The notes beneath the pieces are model-generated. The model saw nothing but the letters and a program-made list of their open reading frames with translations, was not told where the DNA came from and made no database searches. This document shows positions 44,056 to 53,313 of a DNA stretch of 64,000 bases, in pieces (position 1 is the stretch's first letter; each line of letters begins with the position of its first letter). Source of the DNA: Streptomyces lucensis JCM 4490. Lineage in GTDB: Bacteria; Actinomycetota; Actinomycetes; Streptomycetales; Streptomycetaceae. Both the position numbers and the translations under genes were made by a program. Where the stretch lies: contig NZ_BMUE01000010.1 in NCBI RefSeq assembly GCF_014650035.1, positions 228,924 to 292,923 on the forward strand. The letters run 5' to 3'.

Positions 44056-45504
44056 CTACTCGTGCCGGTTCTTCTTCGACGCCGGGTCCTTCGCCTGCTT
44101 GTCCACGGCGGCCTGACACCTCTTCAGCCACTCCTTGGGCTGGATGCGCTTGGCCATGAGTTCATTGGACGCGTTCTGGATCGCCGTGTCCATCTCGCTG
44201 TACCACTCGGGGTACAGATAGCGGAACGTGTTGGATCCGGCCGCCTTGGACGCCTCGACCGTGGACTGCGTGCCGGGGCGCAGCTTCACGCCCGGGTCGA
44301 CCCCGTCCTTGAGGATGGTGAGGGAGTTCGCCTCCTTGGCGAACAGCGTCGACCACTCCTTGGAGAGCATGCGCCGCATGAACTCCTTGGCGCCGGGCAG
44401 GTTGCCCGCCTTCCTCGGGATGATGAACGGCTCGCCCGAGCCGGCCCGGATCGCCTCGAACGGCATCTCGCTGCCGGACAGCAGCGGCATCGGCAGGAAC
44501 TTCATGTCGAAGTCCGCCGGCGTCTGCTTGAGCTGCTCGTTCTCCAGCCACGAGCCGCTGGTGATGAACGCGGCCTTGTACTGGTTCCAGCGGGTCTGGG
44601 ACTCGGTGTGGGTCAGGCCGTTGGTGCCGGGCATCAGCAGGCCCTTCTCGACGACCTCGTAGATCGCCTCGATGCCCGCCTCGGCCGCGTCGGAGCCGGC
44701 GAACGCCTTGGGGTCGAGGTTGTCGATCGCCTTGACCGCGTCGATGCCGCCCTTCTTGGCGATGAGGTCCATGATGGCGACGTTGATGTAGTACGGGTAC
44801 TTGCCCTGATGGGCGAGTCCGCCGATGCCCTGCTTCTTGGCGTCCTTGCAGATGGCGAGGAAGTCGTCCCAGGTCCTGGGCGCCTCCCAGCCCTTCTCCT
44901 TGAAGAGCTTGCCGGAGTACCACAGGCCCCAGACGGTGTAGATGTAGTTGAGGGCCACGACCTTGCCCTCCTGCACACCCGGGTCGAGGGTGCCGGGGAT
45001 GAGGGTGTCGCGGACCTTCTTGCCCGGGTCGTCCACGGACGGCGCGTCGAGGACCTCGGAGAGGTCCAGCAGCGAGTCGTTCCGGTAGAGCACGTCGATC
45101 TTGATCTGCTGGGCGCCCGAGTCGTCCACGATGTCCGGCGGGTTCCCGGCGTTGAAGCGCGGCTGCAGTTTTCCGGTGATCTCCTGCGTGCCGGTGTGGG
45201 ACGAGGTGATGCCGAGCTTCTTGCCGAAGTCGGCCTCCCACGCCTTGGCGTAGTCGTCGCCGTATCCGCCCTTGAAGACGACGACGTCGAGCTTGCTGCC
45301 CTTCTTGGCGCCGAAGGGATTGGCCTTGGACACGTCACCCTTGACGTCGCCCTCGTCCGAATCGCCGCCTCCCCCGCCGCTGGCACAGGCGGACAGGAAG
45401 CTCATCGCGGGCACGCCCGCCAGACCGAGCGCGGCGGACCGCTTGATCAGGTCGCGGCGGCCGACACCCGTGGAACCGCGGTTTTCGCCGGAAGTGGATC
45501 CCAT
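44056..45504 (-). CDS. ngcE: N-acetylglucosamine/chitobiose-binding lipoprotein NgcE-like
   Basis: 482 residues. A twin-arginine lipoprotein signal, VGRRDLIKRSAALGLAGV, ending in the lipobox FLSAC. Then an extracellular solute-binding domain of family 1 with VVFKGGYGDDYAKAWEADFG near its start. In S. coelicolor the SCO6005 orthologue is reported, as I recall, to bind diacetylchitobiose. ATG at 45504 has GAGG 8 nt upstream; a TTG two codons earlier is less likely. First gene of ngcEFG, with a DasR-like site over the promoter. Confidence 0.9.
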   Translation of the reverse strand: MGSTSGENRGSTGVGRRDLIKRSAALGLAGVPAMSFLSACASGGGGGDSDEGDVKGDVSKANPFGAKKGSKLDVVVFKGGYGDDYAKAWEADFGKKLGITSSHTGTQEITGKLQPRFNAGNPPDIVDDSGAQQIKIDVLYRNDSLLDLSEVLDAPSVDDPGKKVRDTLIPGTLDPGVQEGKVVALNYIYTVWGLWYSGKLFKEKGWEAPRTWDDFLAICKDAKKQGIGGLAHQGKYPYYINVAIMDLIAKKGGIDAVKAIDNLDPKAFAGSDAAEAGIEAIYEVVEKGLLMPGTNGLTHTESQTRWNQYKAAFITSGSWLENEQLKQTPADFDMKFLPMPLLSGSEMPFEAIRAGSGEPFIIPRKAGNLPGAKEFMRRMLSKEWSTLFAKEANSLTILKDGVDPGVKLRPGTQSTVEASKAAGSNTFRYLYPEWYSEMDTAIQNASNELMAKRIQPKEWLKRCQAAVDKQAKDPASKKNRHE

Positions 45505-45632
45505 GCTCAAGTCCTCGCCTTCTCCAGGACTCAGGCGGTGAACCGGATCCTTCCCGGCACCGCTGTCGGGTCAAGCTGGGTGGTGCAGGAAGTACATCGT
45601 GCATACCGGGGGTGCTTCTTTACCGGGCGCCG

Positions 45633-45648
45633 ACAGGTATAGTCCACT
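45633..45648 (-). promoter_or_regulatory. DasR-like (dre) operator upstream of ngcE
   Basis: On the minus strand AGTGGACTATACCTGT matches the dre consensus AGTGGTCTAGACCACT at about 13 of 16 positions (allowing G/C at the degenerate site). It covers the -10 element of the ngcE promoter, as expected for a repressor. Confidence 0.55.
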
Positions 45649-45665
45649 TCCCGTCAGCGGATCAA
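45636..45665 (-). promoter_or_regulatory. Candidate ngcE promoter
   Basis: On the minus strand, -35 TTGATC (45660-45665), 18-bp spacer, -10 TATACC (45636-45641). Leader of about 125 nt to the ngcE ATG. Confidence 0.5.
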
Positions 45666-45705
45666 GATCGAATACATGGTTCGCGGCGGGTCTTTTCCGA
45701 GTTGA

Positions 45706-45750
45706 GACCTGCCGGAAATATGAGCACCCCATGGGGCGACCTGCCGGAAA
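45706..45750 (+). repeat. 13-bp direct repeats 32 bp apart in the ngcE/mannosidase divergent region
   Basis: GACCTGCCGGAAA occurs at 45706-45718 and again at 45738-45750. The period of 32 bp is three helical turns, so both copies face the same side of the DNA, as for a paired activator or repressor site. Confidence 0.5.
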
Positions 45751-45840
45751 AAGTCGCGACATGAGCCCCTGAATGCCACGCTCAACACCCTTGACATCAA
45801 CGGCCACTTGACCACCTACTGGTTCCTGCGCCACGAAGTT

Positions 45841-45852
45841 GACAACGTTGTC
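45841..45852 (+). promoter_or_regulatory. LacI-type operator GACAACGTTGTC before the first GH92 gene
   Basis: Perfect 12-bp palindrome with central CG, 30 bp before the ATG and 44 bp after a good -35 box (TTGACA, 45791-45796). The same palindrome occurs upstream of the second GH92 gene (53208-53219). Confidence 0.6.
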
Positions 45853-45882
45853 CTCAGCCCGGCGCAGGAGGGGAATCCGTAG

Positions 45883-48800
45883 ATGCAGCGGAGAACGCGG
45901 CACACATGGGGTCCGGCGGTCGTCCTCACGGCCGCCTTTGTCATGGCGGTGGGCGGGCAGGGCGCGGCGGTCGCCCTGCCCGCCAGGGCTCCGGTCGCCG
46001 GCCAGGAGTTCGCATCCTCGTTCGAGTCCGGTGATCCGGCGCCGGACTGGCTGAACGCCGTCGACACCACGGCGGACGGCGGCAAGCGGGCCTCGGGAGT
46101 CGACGGCGGCTACAGCACCGGCATCCCGGGCAGCGTGACCGACCACGTCACCGAGGTGCGGGCGAGCGGCGAGAACGCGGGCGCCGGTGAGGTGAAGGAG
46201 AACCTGGCCGACGGCGAGCCCGGCAGCAAGTGGCTGACCTTCCAGCCCACCGGCTGGGCGGAGTTCGACCTGGACAAGCCCGTCAAGCTGGTGACGTACG
46301 CGCTCACCTCGGCCAACGACTTCGACGCGCGCGACCCGAGGGACTGGACCCTCCAGGGCTCCGCCGACGGCAAGGACTGGAAGACCCTCGACACCCGGAC
46401 GGGTGAGAACTTCTCCGAGCGGTTCCAGACGAAGTCCTACGACCTGGCCCAGCCGGCCGAGTACCGGCACTTCCGGCTGGAGGTCACGCGGAACAACGGC
46501 GCCCCGGACATCCTGCAACTCGCCGACGTGCAGTTCTCCACCGGCGGCGGGGGCGGCCCGGTCCCGCAGGACATGCTGACGCTCGTCGACAAGGGCCCGA
46601 GCGGCTCCCCGACCGCCAAGGCGCGGGCGGGCTTCACCGGAAGGCGTGCCCTGCGTTACGCCGGACGGCACACGGCGGACGGCCGGGCGTACTCGTACAA
46701 CAAGGTCTTCGACGTGAACGTGAAGGTCGGCGGCGACACCCAGCTGTCGTACCGGATCTTCCCCTCGATGGCCGACGGCGACCGCGACTACGACGCCACG
46801 AACGTCTGCGTCGACCTGGTCTTCACCGACGGCACCTCGCTCAGCGGCCTGGGCGCGCTGGACGAGCACGGCTTCCCGCTCTCGCCGCGCGGTCAGGGTG
46901 CCTCCAGGACGCTCTACACCAACCAGTGGAACAACGTGGTCTCCCGGATCGGTTCGGTGGCGGCCGGCAAGACGGTCGACCGGATCCTCGTGGCGTACGA
47001 CTCCCCCGACGGGCCGGCCAAGTTCCGGGGCTGGATAGACGACATCGCGCTGCGGCGGGTGGCTCCCCAGAAGCCGAAGGCGCACCTGTCGGACTACGCG
47101 CTGACCACCCGGGGCACCAACTCCAGCGGCAGCTTCTCGCGGGGCAACGACTTCCCGGCGACGGCACTCCCGCACGGCTTCAACTTCTGGACACCGGTGA
47201 CCAACGCGTCCTCGCTGAGCTGGCTGTACGAGTACGCACGCGCCAACAACGACGACAACCTGCCCACCGTGCAGGCGTTCAGCGCGAGCCACGAACCCAG
47301 CCCGTGGATGGGCGACCGGCAGACCTTCCAGCTGATGCCGTCGGCCGCGTCCGGCACCCCGGACACCGGCCGGGAGGCGCGCGAGCTGGCCTTCCGGCAC
47401 GAGAACGAGACCGCGCGGCCCTACTACTACGGGGTCCGGTTCGAGAACGGTCTCAAGGCGGAGATGACACCGACCGACCACGCGGCCATGCTGCGCTTCA
47501 CCTACCCGGGTGACGACGCGAGCGTGGTCTTCGACAACGTCACCGAGCAGGCGGGCCTGACGCTCGACAAGGAGCACGGGACCGTCACCGGCTACTCGGA
47601 CGTGAAGTCGGGCCTGTCCACGGGCGCGACCCGGCTGTTCGTGTACGGCGAGTTCGACCGGCCGGTGACGGACGGCGCGTCGAGCGGGGTGAAGGGCTTC
47701 CTGCGCTTCGACGCGGGCGCCGGCCGGACGGTCACGCTGCGTCTCGCGACCTCGCTGATCAGCGTCGACCAGGCGAAGGACAACCTGGCACGGGAGATCC
47801 CGGACGGCACCGCGTTCGCCACGGTGCGGGCGCGGGCCCAGCGGGCCTGGGACGGGCTGCTCGGCAAGGTCGAGGTGAAGGGCGCGACCCCGGACCAGCT
47901 GACCACGCTGTACTCCGGGCTGTACCGGCTGTACCTGTACCCGAACTCGGGCTTCGAGAAGGTGGACGGCGAGGACCGCTACGCCTCCCCCTTCTCCCCC
48001 ATGCCGGGCCCGGACACGCCGACGCACACCGGGGCGAAGATCGTCGACGGCAAGGTGTACGTCAACAACGGCTTCTGGGACACCTACCGCACCACCTGGC
48101 CGGCGTACTCCTTCCTCACCCCGTCGCAGGCGGGCGAGTTGGCCGACGGGTTCGTGCAGCAGTACAAGGACGGCGGCTGGACCTCCCGCTGGTCCTCCCC
48201 CGGTTACGCCGACCTGATGACCGGCACCTCCTCGGACGTGGCGTTCGCCGACGCGTACGTCAAGGGCGTGAAGTTCGACGCGAAGGCGGCCTACGACGCG
48301 GCGGTCAAGAACGCCACGGTCGTCCCCCCGTCCTCCGGAGTCGGACGCAAGGGCATGAGCACCTCGCCGTTCCTCGGCTGGACCAGCACCGACACGCACG
48401 AGGGCCTGTCGTGGGCGATGGAGGGCTACGTCAACGACTACGGCATCGCGCGGATGGGCCAGGCCCTGTACGAGAAGACCGGCGAGAAGCGCTACCGGGA
48501 GGAGTCGCAGTACTTCCTCAACCGCGCCCGTGACTACGTGAACCTCTTCGACGCCGGGGCGGGCTTCTTCCAGGGCCGCGACGCCAGGGGCGCCTGGCGC
48601 GTGGACTCCGCGAAGTACGACCCGCGCGTGTGGGGCTACGACTACACGGAGACCAACGGCTGGGGCTACGCCTTCACCGCCCCGCAGGACAGCCGTGGCC
48701 TGGCCAACCTGTACGGCGGCCGCCAGGGCCTCGCGGACAAGCTCGACGAGTACTTCGCCACGCCCGAGACGGCCTCCCCGGACTACGTCGGCTCCTACGG

Positions 48801-49686
48801 CGGTGTCATCCACGAGATGACCGAGGCGCGGGACGTCCGCATGGGCATGTACGGCCACTCCAACCAGGTCGCGCACCACGTGATCTACATGTACGACGCG
48901 GCCGGCGAGCCGTGGAAGGCGCAGGCGTACGCACGCGAGGCGCTCGCCCGCCTCTACACCGGCAGCGAGATCGGGCAGGGCTACCACGGCGACGAGGACA
49001 ACGGCGAGCAGTCGGGCTGGTACCTCTTCTCCGCGCTCGGCTTCTACCCGCTGGTGATGGGCAGCGGTGAGTACTCCATCGGCTCCCCGCTGTTCAAGCA
49101 GGTGACCGTGCACCTGGAGAACGGGCGGGACCTGGTGGTGAAGGCGCCCGGGAACAGCGCGAAGAACGTGTACGTCCAGGGTGTGAAGCTCAACGGCCGC
49201 CCCTGGAGGTCCACGTCGCTGCCGCACTCGCTGCTGGCCCGGGGCGGCGTGCTGGAGTTCGCCATGGGGCCCGAGCCGTCGGCGTGGGGCACGGGCAAGG
49301 ACGCGGCTCCGGTGTCCGTCACCCGGGACGACAAGGTGCCGTCGCCGCGCGCGGACGTCCTCAAGGGGGACGGCGCCCTGTTCGACGACACCTCGGCGAC
49401 GAGCGCCACGGTCACCTCGGTGGACCTGCCGGCCGGTGGTGCCGTCCGGCCGGTGCAGTACACGCTGACCTCCTCGGCGGACCGCACGAAGGCGCCGGCC
49501 GGCTGGACGTTGCAGGGCTCGGCGGACGGCACGACCTGGCAGACCCTGGACCACCGCTCCGGCGAGACGTTCACCTGGGACCGCCAGACCCGGGCCTTCA
49601 CCGTCGCCGCGCCCCGGACCTGCACGAAGTTCCGGCTGGTCCTGGACGGTGAGTCGACGCTGGCGGAGGTGGAGCTGCTGGCCTGA
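45883..49686 (+). CDS. Secreted GH92 alpha-mannosidase with discoidin-type carbohydrate-binding domains
   Basis: 1267 residues. Signal peptide (1-32). An F5/8-type (CBM32-like) domain (about 85-220; AEFDLDKPVKLVTYALTSANDFDARDPRDWTLQGS is its signature, shown here by its core DPRDWTLQGS), a second beta-sandwich (about 240-400), the GH92 two-domain catalytic region (about 410-1140) with HGDEDNGEQSGWYLFSALGFYP-type acid/base block around residue 1035, and a second discoidin-like domain at the C-terminus (1170-1267). GH92 enzymes are calcium-dependent exo-alpha-mannosidases acting on N-glycans or yeast mannan. AGGAGG lies upstream of the ATG. A hairpin ends the gene. Confidence 0.9.
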   Translation: MQRRTRHTWGPAVVLTAAFVMAVGGQGAAVALPARAPVAGQEFASSFESGDPAPDWLNAVDTTADGGKRASGVDGGYSTGIPGSVTDHVTEVRASGENAGAGEVKENLADGEPGSKWLTFQPTGWAEFDLDKPVKLVTYALTSANDFDARDPRDWTLQGSADGKDWKTLDTRTGENFSERFQTKSYDLAQPAEYRHFRLEVTRNNGAPDILQLADVQFSTGGGGGPVPQDMLTLVDKGPSGSPTAKARAGFTGRRALRYAGRHTADGRAYSYNKVFDVNVKVGGDTQLSYRIFPSMADGDRDYDATNVCVDLVFTDGTSLSGLGALDEHGFPLSPRGQGASRTLYTNQWNNVVSRIGSVAAGKTVDRILVAYDSPDGPAKFRGWIDDIALRRVAPQKPKAHLSDYALTTRGTNSSGSFSRGNDFPATALPHGFNFWTPVTNASSLSWLYEYARANNDDNLPTVQAFSASHEPSPWMGDRQTFQLMPSAASGTPDTGREARELAFRHENETARPYYYGVRFENGLKAEMTPTDHAAMLRFTYPGDDASVVFDNVTEQAGLTLDKEHGTVTGYSDVKSGLSTGATRLFVYGEFDRPVTDGASSGVKGFLRFDAGAGRTVTLRLATSLISVDQAKDNLAREIPDGTAFATVRARAQRAWDGLLGKVEVKGATPDQLTTLYSGLYRLYLYPNSGFEKVDGEDRYASPFSPMPGPDTPTHTGAKIVDGKVYVNNGFWDTYRTTWPAYSFLTPSQAGELADGFVQQYKDGGWTSRWSSPGYADLMTGTSSDVAFADAYVKGVKFDAKAAYDAAVKNATVVPPSSGVGRKGMSTSPFLGWTSTDTHEGLSWAMEGYVNDYGIARMGQALYEKTGEKRYREESQYFLNRARDYVNLFDAGAGFFQGRDARGAWRVDSAKYDPRVWGYDYTETNGWGYAFTAPQDSRGLANLYGGRQGLADKLDEYFATPETASPDYVGSYGGVIHEMTEARDVRMGMYGHSNQVAHHVIYMYDAAGEPWKAQAYAREALARLYTGSEIGQGYHGDEDNGEQSGWYLFSALGFYPLVMGSGEYSIGSPLFKQVTVHLENGRDLVVKAPGNSAKNVYVQGVKLNGRPWRSTSLPHSLLARGGVLEFAMGPEPSAWGTGKDAAPVSVTRDDKVPSPRADVLKGDGALFDDTSATSATVTSVDLPAGGAVRPVQYTLTSSADRTKAPAGWTLQGSADGTTWQTLDHRSGETFTWDRQTRAFTVAAPRTCTKFRLVLDGESTLAEVELLA

Positions 49687-49698
49687 CCCGGCACGGCG

Positions 49699-49729
49699 AA
49701 GGGGGCGGGCCCGTCCGGTCCGCCCCCTT
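49699..49729 (+). terminator. Shared terminator of the two convergent GH92 genes
   Basis: AAGGGGGCGG (49699-49708) pairs with CCGCCCCCTT (49720-49729), loop 11 nt, followed by TGTC on one side and preceded by CGGCG on the other. Usable in both directions. Confidence 0.75.
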
Positions 49730-49742
49730 GTCATGGCTGGGC

Positions 49743-52700
49743 TCAGCCGGTGGCGAGGGTGAACACGTGCAGATCGGCGTCGCGCGGGAGCCGGACGCTC
49801 CTGATGGCCTTGCCGGCCGGCGCCGCGAACGGCTCGGTGGCGAAGACGTAGGTCGCCACCGGGTCCTTGTCCGCGCCGGCGACATTGCGGTAGGCGGTCC
49901 TGGCCACGACCTCGTTGCCGTACTGGACGGTGCCGCCTCCGCCGCCGACGGTCCAGTCGGTGAAGGACAGGCCGACGGTTGCCGTGGTGCCGTCGGTGTA
50001 GGTGACGGTCGCCTCGGACCGCCGGTTGCCGTTGACCGCGCTGCCGACGAACGACAACCTCTGTGCGGGACTGGGCAGTTCGATGGTCTGGCCGGCCGCC
50101 GAGGCGTTGTCCGGGCGGCCGGCGGGCGAGTCGGGCCAGGTGAAGGCCAGGCCGTCCACGGTGCCCCGCCCGCCCGGGGTCAGACCGGCCGCGGCGAGGG
50201 CCTGGCGCGAGTAGCTCCAGCCGCCGCCGTCGTAGTCCGCCTCGTCGTGGTCGCCCGTGTCGTCGGAGACGCCGGTGTTGTCGTAGGCGGCGAGCAGGGT
50301 GCCGGGAGCGGCCACGGTGAGCCGGACCGGCTGCCGGTAGGACGTGCCGCCCGAGGTGACCGTGACCTCGACGTCGGCGAAGCCCTGCCGGGCGTCCCGC
50401 GCCGCGGTCAGGGTGATCTCCCGGGCGCCGTCGGTCACCGTGCCCTCGGCGGGAGTGGCCGTGACGCCGTCCGGGGTCTGAACCCGGAAGCGGACCTCGG
50501 GGCCCGTGCCGCCGTCCAGCGACAGCGCGCGGACGCCGATCGTGGTGCTGTCACCGGGCGCGAGTGTGGCGGCGGTCGGCCCGACGCCGATCTGGTACGG
50601 CTGCTCGCCCTCCCGGAAGGACGGCGGCGGGCTGTCCGCCCCCCAGGTGCGGTCCGGGGTGGCGGACAGCGTGTAGTCGAGGCGGCCGCCGTCCCGGACG
50701 AAGGACGCGGGCAGCCAGGGACGGTCACTGGAGCGGCCGTCGACCTTCAGGGACCGCACGTACGGCGCGTCGGCCGCCGCTCCGGTCGCGTGGACGGAGA
50801 TGTCGTTGCCCCGGGGCCGGTGGATCTCCACGCGCTCGAACAGGGGTGAGGCGAGGACCAGTTCGGCGCGCGACGGCACCTGCGGGTACATGCCGAGCGC
50901 CGAGAAGACGTACCAGGACGACATCGCGCCGAGGTCGTCGTTGCCGGGGATGCCGCCGGGCCGCGCGGACCACAGCTGCCGCATCGCCGCGCGGACGGTC
51001 TCCTGCGTGCGGTACGGGGCGCCCGCGTAGGCGTACAGGTAGGGCACGTTGATCGACGGCTCGTTGTCCAGCTCGGACTTGGTGCCGCCGTGGCCGGTGA
51101 GGGCCCAGCCGCCGCCGGCGTCGTGGAAGAAGTCGTCCAGCCGGGCGAGGACCCGGTCCCGGCCGCCCAGCGCCGCGAACAGGCCCGCCGGGTCGTGCGG
51201 GACCATCCAGGTGTACTGGGCGGCCGAGCCCTCGACGAAGCCGGTGCCGGTGCCGGGGGTGAAGCCGGTGACCCAGCTGCCGTCGGCCTTGCGGTCGGCG
51301 ATGTACCCGCCGCTCGGATGTGCCGCGACGTCGAAGTTGTTCTGCCACCACTGGGCGCGGCGGGCGAAGGCGGCCGCGGTGTCCTTCTCCCCCGCCGCGC
51401 GCGCGAGCTGGGAGAGGGAGAAGTCGGCCGTGGACATCTCCAGGGTCTCGGCCGCGCCGCCCCAGGCGTTGGACACGCTGGGCATGTAGTGCAGCTTCAG
51501 GTACTTGTCCAGCGACGGGCGCTGACCCACCGAGAGCACGGGTTTGCCGGCCGCCGACAGATCCCGCTCGGTCGGCACGGTGGCTGCCCGGACGAGGGAG
51601 TGCAGGGCGCCCTTCAGGTCGAAGCCGGTGCCGCCGAAGGCGCGGATGCCGGCCAGCGCGGTCGGTGCGGGGTCGCCGTTCATGACGTGGGTGCCGCTCG
51701 CCCCGTGCAGCCAGCGGTCCCAGACGCCGCCGTTCTGCCCGGCGAGCGCGTAGAGCGACTGGGCGATGTCGGAGCCGGTGCGCGGGTCGAGCAGGGTGAG
51801 GAGCTGCACCTGGTCGCGGTAGACGTCCCAGCCGGAGAAGGTGCCGTACTGGGCGCGGTGGCCGCGGCCGACCCGGTGGACCTCGCCGTCGCCGCCCCGG
51901 TAGCGGCCGTCGGCGTCGCTGATGACGTTCGGGTGCAGCAGCGCGTGGTACAGCGCCGTGTAGAAGGTGGTGCGCTCGGCGTCCGTGCCGCCGCCGACCC
52001 GGACGGCGCCGAGGCGCTCACGCCAGGCGCGGCGGGCCGCCTCCCGGACGGCGTCGAAGGAGCGGCCGGGCGGGTTCTCGGCGGCGAGGTTCGCCTCGGC
52101 GGCCTCCCGGCTGACGTAGGAGATGCCGACCTTCACGTTCACCGGGCCGTCGCCGGGCGCGAACCGCACGTAGGCGCCCGCGCCCTTGCCCGCGACGGGC
52201 CGCCCGCCGTGCGAGAAGCCGCCGGTGCCGCCGGACGCCCTGGTGGAGCCGGGGTCCAGCCGGTCGTCCCGCCAGGTGCCCGTCGCCTCGAAGGCGCGGT
52301 CGAAGCGGGCGGTGAAGTGCAGGGTGTAGTAGGAGCGCCGGCCCTCGGGATCGAGGTAGCCGCAGAAGTTCCCGGAGGTGACGGAGCCGGAGATCGTCCG
52401 GGTGCCGGGGTCGACGGTGACCGTCGAGTCCTCGGATCCGACCTCGGAGTTCGCGGTGCGCACCAGCAGCGACGCGGGCCTGCCGGAGGGGAAGGTGAAG
52501 CGGGCCGAGCCGGTGCGCGCGGTGGCGGTGAGGTCGGCGGTGACGCCGGAGGCCAGGCCCACCCGGTAGTGGCCGGGTTCGGCGGTCTCGTCGGCGTGGG
52601 TGAAGTCCGACGCGTAGACGGCGTCCTCGGTGTCGCTCGCCGGTGAGGAGGTGACCTCGCCGGAGTACGGGAAGAAGGGGATGTCGCCGCTGCCGCCCGC

Positions 52701-53012
52701 GCATCCGGTGCCGGACATGTGGGTCAGGCTGAAGCCGCGGACGCGGGTGGCGTCGTACTGGTAGCCGCCGGGCGCGGCGGTTCTGGTGGCGTCGCCGCGG
52801 GTGTTCTCCGGGCTCCAGGAGAGCATGCCGAACGGCACGACGGCGCCCGGGAAGACGTTGCCGCCGTTCCTGGTGCCGATCAGCGGATCGACGTAGGGCG
52901 TGGGGTCCTTGACGAGGCCCGGCGGACCGGCGGTCGCCGCGACGGCGGGTGCTGAGGTGCCGCCGGCCGCGAGGAGCGCGGCCAGCAGCAGGGACATCGG
53001 TCGGATACGCAT
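49743..53012 (-). CDS. Secreted GH92 alpha-mannosidase, second copy with different domain set
   Basis: 1089 residues. Signal peptide (1-25, ending APAVAA). GH92 begins almost at once (VDPLIGTRNGGNVFPGAVVPFGM, core GTRNGGNVFPGA near residue 45) and runs to about 735, with the catalytic block GIPGNDDLGAMSSWYVFSALGMYP (core PGNDDLGAMSSW) and GGTKSELDNEPS. A bacterial Ig/NEW3-like domain (about 800-890) and a C-terminal beta-sandwich follow. It differs clearly from its neighbour (GNDD versus GDEDNGE block), so the two likely cut different mannose linkages. ATG at 53012 is preceded by AGGAGG at 12 nt. Confidence 0.9.
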   Translation of the reverse strand: MRIRPMSLLLAALLAAGGTSAPAVAATAGPPGLVKDPTPYVDPLIGTRNGGNVFPGAVVPFGMLSWSPENTRGDATRTAAPGGYQYDATRVRGFSLTHMSGTGCAGGSGDIPFFPYSGEVTSSPASDTEDAVYASDFTHADETAEPGHYRVGLASGVTADLTATARTGSARFTFPSGRPASLLVRTANSEVGSEDSTVTVDPGTRTISGSVTSGNFCGYLDPEGRRSYYTLHFTARFDRAFEATGTWRDDRLDPGSTRASGGTGGFSHGGRPVAGKGAGAYVRFAPGDGPVNVKVGISYVSREAAEANLAAENPPGRSFDAVREAARRAWRERLGAVRVGGGTDAERTTFYTALYHALLHPNVISDADGRYRGGDGEVHRVGRGHRAQYGTFSGWDVYRDQVQLLTLLDPRTGSDIAQSLYALAGQNGGVWDRWLHGASGTHVMNGDPAPTALAGIRAFGGTGFDLKGALHSLVRAATVPTERDLSAAGKPVLSVGQRPSLDKYLKLHYMPSVSNAWGGAAETLEMSTADFSLSQLARAAGEKDTAAAFARRAQWWQNNFDVAAHPSGGYIADRKADGSWVTGFTPGTGTGFVEGSAAQYTWMVPHDPAGLFAALGGRDRVLARLDDFFHDAGGGWALTGHGGTKSELDNEPSINVPYLYAYAGAPYRTQETVRAAMRQLWSARPGGIPGNDDLGAMSSWYVFSALGMYPQVPSRAELVLASPLFERVEIHRPRGNDISVHATGAAADAPYVRSLKVDGRSSDRPWLPASFVRDGGRLDYTLSATPDRTWGADSPPPSFREGEQPYQIGVGPTAATLAPGDSTTIGVRALSLDGGTGPEVRFRVQTPDGVTATPAEGTVTDGAREITLTAARDARQGFADVEVTVTSGGTSYRQPVRLTVAAPGTLLAAYDNTGVSDDTGDHDEADYDGGGWSYSRQALAAAGLTPGGRGTVDGLAFTWPDSPAGRPDNASAAGQTIELPSPAQRLSFVGSAVNGNRRSEATVTYTDGTTATVGLSFTDWTVGGGGGTVQYGNEVVARTAYRNVAGADKDPVATYVFATEPFAAPAGKAIRSVRLPRDADLHVFTLATG

Positions 53013-53161
53013 GGCGCGGCCCTTCCTCCTGACGGACGGGTCGCGCACCACGGGTCGCACAAGCCGCAGGGACAGTAGCGTGCGCCGGCGGTACCGCGGA
53101 AGACCGCCCCGGCGCGCGCGGGCGCCCGATGAATCGTTCCGGCGGTTGCGCCAAGTGGGTT

Positions 53162-53173
53162 GACATCGTTGTC
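53162..53173 (-). promoter_or_regulatory. Imperfect copy of the GACAACGTTGTC operator
   Basis: GACATCGTTGTC, one mismatch from the palindrome, with the same GTT flank as the 45841 copy. It lies about 150 bp upstream of the second GH92 start. Confidence 0.5.
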
Positions 53174-53207
53174 GGTTAGGACGGTAGAGTCATGTACAGA
53201 CCAATCA

Positions 53208-53219
53208 GACAACGTTGTC
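53208..53219 (-). promoter_or_regulatory. LacI-type operator GACAACGTTGTC, upstream of second GH92 and the SpoIIE gene
   Basis: Perfect palindrome, centre-to-centre 46 bp from the imperfect copy at 53162. It lies in the divergent region, 196 bp from the GH92 start and 94 bp from the phosphatase start. Confidence 0.6.
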
Positions 53220-53313
53220 GCGCACCTCGCGGCGCACAAGCCACGCAGTCTTCCCCGTCCATCTCGTGGAACAGGCGTAGCCATCCGGGAAACGCCGATG
53301 CTACAAAGGGCGC

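Noticed and set aside
45571..49734. Very long open frame (1387 codons) on the strand opposite the first GH92 gene
   Set aside because: It is an antisense shadow caused by high third-position GC. Its translation is Arg/Gly/Val-rich low complexity, while the plus strand shows a complete GH92 enzyme.
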